Assembly (NCBI GenBank): GCA_905236115.1
Contig: CAJOOL010000187.1
Span: forward strand, 1 to 5,174
DNA from: an uncultured Endomicrobiia bacterium
GTDB lineage: Bacteria > Elusimicrobiota > Endomicrobiia > Endomicrobiales > Endomicrobiaceae
DNA: 5,174 nucleotides
Reading direction: 5' to 3'
Shown: one piece after another, positions 1 to 3,901 of the stretch
How the letters are laid out: each line of letters begins with the position of its first letter
How positions within the stretch are numbered: position 1 is the first letter of the stretch
Notes under the pieces: generated by a model
Told to the model about the DNA's origin: nothing
What the model saw: only the letters and a program-made list of their open reading frames with translations
Database searches by the model: none
Made by a program: the position numbers and the translations under genes

Positions 1-512
1 AAAGACTTTTATTCTATATTCAAAGAAGAAAGAAACTTAGATATTCCAATCGTTTGTGAAGATATTGTTCCTTACGGTATTATAACAATAACCGAAGAAG
101 AAATAAAAAATTTTTTTGGAGAATATAAAGATATAAAAGAATTAAGAGAAAAAGTGATAAGATTTTTTGCAAAAAATATTCAAGGACAAACTTTTGATAT
201 TGGTGAATATAAAAATATAAGAATAAATAGAAGAAGTGTTGAAAAATATAAAAAATTTAGTGCAGATGAAAGGAAATTATTAATAATTCCAAAACTTTTA
301 GAAATACTAAAAACATCCAAATATAAATTTTCGTTACCAAACTATAAAAAAGAAAGGATAATTTGACACAGTTTCATTATTTCACAAATGAAGTGATATT
401 GAAAAATATTAAATACAAAGTTTTCATAACTATAGGGGAAGACGAGCAAGGCAATTTATTCTGGGATTTAGAAGAAGAAAAAACCTTTAGAGACTTTACA
501 CCATACAAGTGA
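1..512 (+). pseudogene. 3' part of a phage/ICE-type nuclease-like domain protein, frameshifted
   Basis: The window opens inside this gene. Frame 1 is open from base 1 to a TGA at 364-366, and frame 3 then carries on coherently from about 348 to a TGA at 510-512. The two parts read as one domain: frame 1 has VIRFFAKNIQGQTF, a basic stretch and LLIIPKLLEIL, then LPNYKK. Frame 3 continues KDNLTQFHYFTNEVILKN, KYKVFITIGEDEQGNLFWDL. From memory, the order (helix, I/V-G-K-T-F, LPELL, then FHYF...V...Y.V.ITI.ED..GN.FWDL) resembles the PBECR/LPD-type domains at the C-termini of phage head or large polyvalent proteins of mobile elements, with a BECR-like ribonuclease fold proposed for some. The exact Pfam family cannot be fixed by eye. 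One extra A in the A6 run at 346-351 would restore a single frame. Sampled lines have about 24% G+C against about 40% in glnA, suggesting a foreign origin. It could be decayed, phase-variable, or a sequence error. Confidence 0.6.
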
Positions 513-528
513 TGTCTTCTCTAAAGGT
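471..528 (-). terminator. Leftward intrinsic terminator-like hairpin
   Basis: ACCTTTAGAGA at 483-493 and TCTCTAAAGGT at 518-528 form a perfect 11-bp inverted repeat around a 24-nt loop. Read on the minus strand, the stem is followed by a T-rich tail (complement of the A-run and GAA repeats at 471-482). It therefore fits a terminator for leftward transcripts, such as that of the pilin gene, whose stop is about 205 bp away. On the plus strand there is no U tail. It spans the stop codon of the nuclease-like gene, so the two genes would converge on it. The stem is only moderately GC-rich. Confidence 0.5.
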
Positions 529-581
529 ACATTAAGTAGTATAACTTAAAAATATAAAAAAGTCAAGCACAGCAAAACGGC

Positions 582-614
582 AATTTAGAATTTACAATTT
601 ATAATGTATAATTG
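582..614. repeat. Degenerate 7-bp tandem repeat (AATTTAN)
   Basis: Units AATTTAG, AATTTAC, AATTTAT, AATGTAT and AATTG follow each other with an exact period of 7 from 582 to 614. The array lies between the nuclease-like remnant and the pilin gene. No function can be read from it. It may be a simple slippage array or a genome-wide dispersed repeat. Confidence 0.6.
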
Positions 615-652
615 AAAGCAGAGAAAAGATTTTTATTCTTAACCCTGCTTTC
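614..652. other. 8-bp stem hairpin in the gene-free stretch
   Basis: GAAAGCAG at 614-621 pairs perfectly with CTGCTTTC at 645-652 across a 23-nt AT-rich loop that can pair further internally. It directly follows the heptamer array and precedes the hairpin at 659-679. It has no clear T-run of its own. Confidence 0.4.
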
Positions 653-658
653 TTATTT

Positions 659-694
659 GAGCGTCGCTATGTAACGCTCTGTTTTGTTTTTATT
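659..694 (+). terminator. Rightward terminator-like hairpin
   Basis: GAGCGT (659-664) and ACGCTC (674-679) form a 6-bp stem with a 9-nt loop, followed on the plus strand by TGTTTTGTTTTTATT. This matches a short rho-independent terminator for transcripts entering from the left, i.e. from the nuclease-like gene ending at 512. With the leftward signal at 471-528 it would make this a zone of convergent termination. Confidence 0.45.
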
Positions 695-733
695 GCAGAA
701 AAATTTTAAATATTTTTTGCTCTTATAAAATAG

Positions 734-1252
734 CTAAGAAAAATTGACTTCTTCGCCTATTTTATAAGATAACGATAACCATCCGCTTTCTCCATCTTTT
801 TTCAAATCTTCAGGTTTAACAACTCCTGCCCATAACATAGTTTTAGCTGCACTTATACCCGGTCCGGGTTGAAACCAAGTAAAATATTTATTGCCTCTGG
901 CATCAATGCCTAATACTGTTTCATTACATGTAGTGCCGTTTATTCCGTGAGTACTGGTATTTTGCCATGCCAAAAAGTTTCCATATTCACTGTAATACGC
1001 TTTTTGAGCAGAAAGAATTGTCCCCAACAAAGTATATCCCTCAGCCATTTTTGCTTTGTCAACGTAACCCCTGTAAATCGGAACAGAGATTACCGATAAA
1101 ATAATCACAATGGCGATAACAATAACCAGCTCAACGAGGGTGAACCCACACCGTCTGTCATGCCCGAGTGTCTCTGTCAGGCATCCCGTCGTTTTGCCGT
1201 TTCCAGACTTCCGGTCTTCCATACATCTATACTTCTGTTTAATTTTTTTCAT
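734..1252 (-). CDS. Type IV prepilin-like protein (pseudopilin/pilin)
   Basis: This is a 172-residue protein. The ATG at 1252 is chosen over the upstream ATG at 1336 because AAGGAG lies 7 nt before it and the sequence between the two is low-complexity and basic. Residues 1-36 form a long positively charged leader ending C-G. The class III prepilin motif follows: G36|F37-T-L-V-E41, with Glu at mature position 5, then a hydrophobic helix (about 40-58), a Tyr/Lys-rich amphipathic continuation and a small C-terminal domain with one Cys (C109). The family is cleaved and N-methylated by a PilD-type peptidase and assembles into pili or type II secretion pseudopili at the inner membrane. The leader is much longer than the usual 5-25 residues, and residues 22-34 are encoded by a palindromic repeat (1153-1187) that recurs at 1377-1411. 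No other pilus gene is adjacent, so this is a stand-alone cassette. The exact role (major pilin, minor pilin, DNA uptake) cannot be told. Confidence 0.9.
   Translation of the reverse strand: MKKIKQKYRCMEDRKSGNGKTTGCLTETLGHDRRCGFTLVELVIVIAIVIILSVISVPIYRGYVDKAKMAEGYTLLGTILSAQKAYYSEYGNFLAWQNTSTHGINGTTCNETVLGIDARGNKYFTWFQPGPGISAAKTMLWAGVVKPEDLKKDGESGWLSLSYKIGEEVNFS
1153..1187 (-). repeat. Palindromic repeat, copy A, inside the prepilin coding sequence
   Basis: The 35-base unit matches copy B (1377-1411, opposite strand) at 30 of 35 positions. It forms an 8-bp stem (1160-1167 with 1177-1184) with a 9-nt loop, containing one G.U wobble in the pilin mRNA sense. It is read in frame as pilin residues 22-34, immediately before the cleavage-site Gly. 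Its shape (short GGGAT-type palindrome, intergenic and intragenic) recalls Rickettsia palindromic elements, though no homology to them is claimed. Confidence 0.75.
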
Positions 1253-1265
1253 AATTTTTCTCCTT
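1253..1265 (-). promoter_or_regulatory. Ribosome binding site of the prepilin gene
   Basis: The minus strand reads AAGGAG (1265-1260), then 7 nt, then the ATG at 1252-1250. This decides the start: the alternative ATG 84 bases upstream would add 28 residues with no pilin character. Confidence 0.8.
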
Positions 1266-1332
1266 TTTGCTTTTTTATTTTTTATATTATCCGAGGCTAA
1301 CCCCTCGGGTTCCTCTTTCGCCGTTGCAGTTT

Positions 1333-1364
1333 TCAAATCTTCAACTTTTCAACCATTCAACAGT
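1333..1364. repeat. Octamer array, left of palindrome B
   Basis: TCAA begins at 1333, 1341, 1349 and 1357, an exact period of 8 with a variable second half (TCAAATCT, TCAACTTT, TCAACCAT, TCAACAGT). The consensus TCAACNNT is the same as in the array on the other side of the palindromic element. Confidence 0.65.
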
Positions 1365-1376
1365 CGTTCCAACTGC

Positions 1377-1411
1377 GAGATCCCCGACAGAGACATTCGG
1401 GGATGACAGAC
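1377..1411 (+). repeat. Palindromic repeat, copy B, intergenic
   Basis: ATCCCCGA (1380-1387) and TCGGGGAT (1397-1404) make a perfect 8-bp GC-rich stem with the loop CAGAGACAT. The unit ends in GACAGAC, shared with copy A. It lies in the presumed 5' leader of the pilin transcript, inverted relative to copy A, so in that RNA copies A and B could also pair with each other over most of their length. Confidence 0.75.
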
Positions 1412-1427
1412 TTTTGCCGTTCGTCGT

Positions 1428-1456
1428 TCAAACTATTCAACTATTCAACTATTCAA
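1428..1456. repeat. Octamer array, right of palindrome B
   Basis: ACTATTCA is repeated exactly three times in tandem (1432-1455). TCAA recurs at 1428, 1437, 1445 and 1453. Together with 1333-1364 it brackets the palindromic repeat. Confidence 0.7.
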
Positions 1457-1458
1457 CC

Positions 1459-1487
1459 TATACAAAAAATCAGAGATTTTTTGTATA
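1459..1487. repeat. Perfect 29-bp palindrome (13-bp arms, 3-nt loop)
   Basis: TATACAAAAAATC (1459-1471) and GATTTTTTGTATA (1475-1487) are exact reverse complements around AGA. In RNA from either strand this is a tight AU-rich hairpin. It abuts the octamer array. No U tail follows on either strand beyond the stem itself, so a terminator role is doubtful. A structured leader element, a protein binding site or the end of a small mobile element are all possible. Confidence 0.65.
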
Positions 1488-1600
1488 CTACCGCCGAGAG
1501 ATAAAGACCTTGGAAATTTTTATCTTTTTACCAAGCTGTGCTATGCTTTGGCTGCGTGCCAAAACAGCCCGCTCGGCTTTTTATTTTAGTTTAAAGTGCT
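1488..1600 (-). other. Structured, gene-free leader region upstream of the pilin
   Basis: No convincing reading frame is present. Several hairpins can be drawn: AGATAAA/TTTATCT and CTTGG/CCAAG around 1499-1536, CCAAGC/GCTTTGG (one bulge) around 1532-1552, and GGCTG/CAGCC around 1551-1570. It lies between the leftward promoter and the pilin start, so it would be transcribed as 5' leader. It may be a conserved RNA element or a decayed repeat. Confidence 0.35.
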
Positions 1601-1619
1601 CACTATTTAAATATGTAAA

Positions 1620-1652
1620 TATATTAATGAACTCACTATACTCATTAATATA
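1620..1652. promoter_or_regulatory. Operator-like inverted repeat over the leftward -10 box
   Basis: TATATTAATGA (1620-1630) and TCATTAATATA (1642-1652) are perfect 11-bp arms separated by 11 bp. Their centres are 22 bp apart, about two helical turns, as expected for a dimeric HTH protein. The right arm covers the leftward -10 hexamer, so binding would block that promoter. CTCACTAT is also repeated at 1599-1606 and 1632-1639. The divergent XRE gene at 1696 is the obvious candidate binder (inference). Confidence 0.45.
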
Positions 1653-1675
1653 ACATAAAAATGTCTTTTTGTCAA
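1647..1675 (-). promoter_or_regulatory. Leftward sigma70-type promoter for the pilin transcript
   Basis: The minus strand reads TTGACA (1675-1670), 17 bp, then TATATT (1652-1647). That is a perfect -35 and a 5/6 -10 at ideal spacing. Transcription would start near 1640 and run about 390 nt through the repeats before the pilin ATG. It starts 21 bp from the divergent XRE gene. Confidence 0.7.
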
Positions 1676-1695
1676 GACTTTTTTAGCGGTTTTTT

Positions 1696-2082
1696 ATGCA
1701 CAAGGGATTAAAAGAACTTTATAAAGAAATCAACGGCGGAAAAATACGCGGAGTAAGAAAGGTTATTGCCTCGGCTCTCGGCATAGATGAGACGGCAGTG
1801 TCCAAATGGAGCTCCGGGGAAACAAAACCGTCTGAAGAAAATATTGAAAAAATGGCAAAAATTTTTAATAAGCACGAAGACCGTTTGACAAAAATTTTTG
1901 CCGAAAATGCAAGATCTCTGAATTATAAAAATCAAACGGAACTTGATTTTTATAAAAAAGAACTTGCAATGAAAGATGAAATGATAGAACTGCTGAAAGA
2001 TAAAATTGAATGTCAAAAGCGGAATTTTGAAGAAACAATAAAAAAGCTGGAAGAAAAAATTTCCGGAAAGAAAAAATTCTGA
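1696..2082 (+). CDS. XRE-family helix-turn-helix protein with C-terminal coiled coil
   Basis: This 128-residue protein begins with a Cro/CI-type DNA-binding domain. Residues about 17-67 hold a helix (VRKVIASALG, 20-29), a turn, a recognition helix (DETAVSKWSSG, 31-41) and the typical KPSEENIEKMAKIFN helix. Residues about 80-122 are rich in Lys and Glu with heptad-like Leu, Ile and Met positions and look like a coiled coil, probably for dimerisation. No peptidase or ligand domain is present, so it is not a LexA/CI autocleaving repressor. The only plausible start is the ATG at 1696: a TAG in the same frame at 1684 limits it, and the next in-frame Met is past the HTH. No Shine-Dalgarno sequence precedes it, so translation may be weak or leaderless. 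It sits divergent to the pilin promoter, with an operator-like palindrome between. It is not a MerR-type GlnR despite lying upstream of glnA. Targets are unknown. Confidence 0.85.
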   Translation: MHKGLKELYKEINGGKIRGVRKVIASALGIDETAVSKWSSGETKPSEENIEKMAKIFNKHEDRLTKIFAENARSLNYKNQTELDFYKKELAMKDEMIELLKDKIECQKRNFEETIKKLEEKISGKKKF

Positions 2083-2102
2083 TTTGGCATAAAATCAGAT
2101 TT
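2078..2102 (+). terminator. Weak terminator-like hairpin after the XRE gene
   Basis: TCTGATTT (2078-2085) pairs with AAATCAGA (2092-2099) around a 6-nt loop. The stem contains the TGA stop codon. Only a short TTT follows, so termination would be inefficient. Confidence 0.35.
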
Positions 2103-2117
2103 AAAATAAAAATTTTC

Positions 2118-2146
2118 TTGACAGTGTTATTTTATTTAGATAGAAT
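2118..2146 (+). promoter_or_regulatory. Near-consensus sigma70 promoter for glnA
   Basis: TTGACA (2118-2123), 17 bp, TAGAAT (2141-2146). The -35 is perfect and the -10 matches 5 of 6. The predicted start near 2153 gives a leader of about 160 nt before the glnA ATG. No GlnR-type TGTNA...TNACA palindrome is visible around it. Confidence 0.75.
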
Positions 2147-2225
2147 AAAGAACAGGATGAAAACTACAGCAAATAATGCAGTATCTGCAGAACAGGGCTA
2201 AACAAAATTGATTTATTGTTGATTG

Positions 2226-2268
2226 AAAGCGTTTAAGAGACAGGGAAAAATCTTTTAAATGCTTTTTT
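2226..2268 (+). terminator. Terminator-like hairpin in the glnA leader (candidate attenuator)
   Basis: Bases 2226-2240 pair with 2251-2265 over 15 bp, with two G.U wobbles, around a 10-nt loop (CAGGGAAAAA). The 3' arm runs into CTTTTTTCATTTT. It lies downstream of the glnA promoter and 47 bases before the glnA ATG, so readthrough must be allowed or regulated. The alternative is that it ends a separate RNA of about 115 nt. No clear competing antiterminator was found by eye. Confidence 0.6.
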
Positions 2269-2300
2269 CATTTTATTAAGTTTTTATTGAATATTAAAGA

Positions 2301-2315
2301 AAGAGGTATACAAAA
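2301..2315 (+). promoter_or_regulatory. Ribosome binding site of glnA
   Basis: AAGAGG at 2301-2306 lies 9 nt before the ATG at 2316 and fixes this start, which also gives the usual N-terminus of the family. Confidence 0.7.
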
Positions 2316-3644
2316 ATGAGTTATTCCAAACAGGACATTATTAAAATTGTAAAAGAACAGGATGTGCAGTTCATAAGACTTCAGTTTACCGATATTTTCG
2401 GACAGTTGAAAAATGTCGCAATTACGGCAAGCCAGATAGAAAAAGCTCTTGACAATAAATGTATGTTTGACGGTTCGTCCATTGAAGGCTTTGCAAGAAT
2501 TGAAGAAAGCGATATGTATCTGTATCCCGATCCTGATACGTTTGTAATTTTCCCTTGGAGGCAGGAAGAGGGAAAAGTGGCAAGATTAATTTGTGATATT
2601 TATAAGCCCGACGGCAAACCTTTTGCAGGATGTCCGAGAAATATTTTGAAAAGGAATTTAAAAGTCGCTGAAGATTTGGGATATACTTTTAACGTTGGTC
2701 CGGAGCTGGAATTTTTTCTGTTTTTAAAAGACGAAAAAGGCAAGCCTACCACAAAAACGCACGACGATGCAGGATATTTTGACCTCGCTCCTATTGACTT
2801 GGGCGAAAGTGCCAGAAAAGAAATGTGTCTTACGCTTGAAAAAATGGGTTTTGAAATTGAAGCCGCCCACCACGAAGTAGCAAGAGGCCAGCATGAAATA
2901 GATTTTAAATATGCCCAAGCGTTAAAGACGGCGGATAATGTAAATACGTTTAAATTGGTAGTAAAAACAATAGCACAGAAACACGGCTTGCATGCAACGT
3001 TTATGCCTAAACCTATTTTCGGTATAGCAGGTTCCGGTATGCACATAAATCAGTCTCTTTTTAAAGACGGCAAAAATTCTTTCTATGACGAAAACGACAA
3101 GCTCGGACTTTCTCAAATTGCCTACAGTTACATCGCAGGCATAATGAAAAACGCAAAGTCTATGGCTGCAATTTCCAATCCTTTGGTAAATTCTTATAAA
3201 AGACTTGTTCCAGGATATGAAGCTCCTGTTTATATTGCTTGGTCTGCAAGAAACAGAAGTCCCCTGGTCAGAATTCCCGCTGCAAGAGGTGCATCCACAA
3301 GAATAGAGTTGAGAAATCCCGATCCGACGGCCAATCCGTATTTTCTGCTTTCTGCATGCATTGCTGCAGGACTTGACGGAGTAAAAAATAATTTAAAAGT
3401 ATGTGAGCCGATAGACAGAAACATATACGATATGACCAAACAGGAAAGAGATGCCGCAGGCATAGAAAATTTACCGCATAATTTGATAAATGCCGTAAAA
3501 GCCATGCAGAAAAGTGATTTAATGAAAGAAACTTTAGGCGAATATTCTTTCAATCTTTATGCTCAGGCAAAGATAAACGAGTGGGACGATTACAGAACGA
3601 AAGTTCATCAGTGGGAAATAGATAAATATCTTGTAATTTATTAA
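2316..3644 (+). CDS. glnA: Glutamine synthetase, type I (GSI-alpha)
   Basis: GlnA joins ammonia to glutamate with ATP to make glutamine, the main entry of nitrogen into metabolism; the cytosolic enzyme is a dodecamer. The protein is 442 residues, the normal length of the alpha subtype. Visible in order: the N-terminal beta-grasp domain with [19 protein letters not shown] (51-69), GPELEFF (128-134) with metal-binding Glu, [13 protein letters not shown] (185-197), the ATP-binding signature [17 protein letters not shown] (232-248), the flap [20 protein letters not shown] (298-317) with Glu302, and [14 protein letters not shown] (329-342). Arg61 sits where Bacillus subtilis GS has the feedback-inhibition Arg62. 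The beta-subtype insertion and the adenylylation context (NLYDLPP) are absent, and the C-terminus [11 protein letters not shown]...[10 protein letters not shown] is alpha-like. Control is therefore more likely by feedback inhibition and transcription than by adenylylation. It is monocistronic by context, with its own promoter and a hairpin-bearing leader. Confidence 0.97.
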   Translation: MSYSKQDIIKIVKEQDVQFIRLQFTDIFGQLKNVAITASQIEKALDNKCMFDGSSIEGFARIEESDMYLYPDPDTFVIFPWRQEEGKVARLICDIYKPDGKPFAGCPRNILKRNLKVAEDLGYTFNVGPELEFFLFLKDEKGKPTTKTHDDAGYFDLAPIDLGESARKEMCLTLEKMGFEIEAAHHEVARGQHEIDFKYAQALKTADNVNTFKLVVKTIAQKHGLHATFMPKPIFGIAGSGMHINQSLFKDGKNSFYDENDKLGLSQIAYSYIAGIMKNAKSMAAISNPLVNSYKRLVPGYEAPVYIAWSARNRSPLVRIPAARGASTRIELRNPDPTANPYFLLSACIAAGLDGVKNNLKVCEPIDRNIYDMTKQERDAAGIENLPHNLINAVKAMQKSDLMKETLGEYSFNLYAQAKINEWDDYRTKVHQWEIDKYLVIY

Positions 3645-3676
3645 GAAAATGCAGGTTTGAAAAGAACTGATCAATG

Positions 3677-3735
3677 AAATGCTGATTATTTCTGAATGAG
3701 TAAATCCGTATTAAATTAATCGGCATTTTCCTTAA
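3677..3735 (+). terminator. Weak terminator-like structure after glnA
   Basis: AAATGCTGATTA (3677-3688) pairs with TAATCGGCATTT (3717-3728) over 12 bp with one wobble, around a 28-nt loop, followed by TCCTTAAATT. The same 3' arm (GCATTTTC, 3723-3730) can instead pair with GAAAATGC (3645-3652) just after the glnA stop. GCATTTTCC recurs at 3757-3765. The long loop and poor U-run make it a modest terminator call. Confidence 0.35.
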
Positions 3736-3828
3736 ATTGAAGTATGAATTTTTTCCGCATTTTCCGTAGAATTGCTCCGAAATTATTTTAAAAAATACTT
3801 AAAAGTTTCGTGAATTAAAATTTTTCTG

Positions 3829-3857
3829 TTGTCTTTTCGGTGAAAATTGACTATAAT
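3829..3857 (+). promoter_or_regulatory. Sigma70-type promoter of the PIN-PhoH gene
   Basis: TTGTCT (3829-3834), 17 bp, then a perfect TATAAT (3852-3857), giving a start near 3864 and a leader of about 38 nt. AGGGGG at 3891-3896 lies 5 nt before the ATG and serves as the ribosome binding site. The promoter separates this gene from glnA. Confidence 0.7.
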
Positions 3858-3901
3858 ATAAACAGACGGACGAAATAATTCTGTTATAAAAGGGGGATAA
3901 T

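Noticed and set aside
346..352. Programmed -1 frameshift at AAAAAAG
   Set aside because: In the zero frame the codons are AAA AAA GAA, so the heptamer is not in X XXY YYZ phase and P-site re-pairing would hit UAA; no stimulatory stem-loop is evident just downstream.
1253..1336. Upstream ATG extending the pilin by 28 residues
   Set aside because: No Shine-Dalgarno precedes it, whereas AAGGAG sits 7 nt before the ATG at 1252; the extra residues are basic low-complexity sequence.
1333..1456. CRISPR array
   Set aside because: The repeats are 8 bp, directly adjacent and degenerate, with no unique spacers of regular length and no cas genes in the window.
1110..1653. Plus-strand open frames across the pilin leader region
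   Set aside because: They are low-complexity (Phe/Ser/Leu rich), lack ribosome binding sites, run antisense to the pilin and through the octamer and palindrome repeats, and show no recognisable domain.
1696..2082. HTH gene upstream of glnA as a GlnR regulator
   Set aside because: GlnR is a MerR-family protein; this one has an XRE-type HTH and a coiled coil, and no GlnR-type site is visible at the glnA promoter.
2157..2201. 14-codon frame (MKTTANNAVSAEQG) as a glnA leader peptide
   Set aside because: Its ATG would be only about 4 nt from the predicted transcription start with no usable ribosome binding site, and it has no run of regulatory codons. Kept only as a note in the glnA leader finding.
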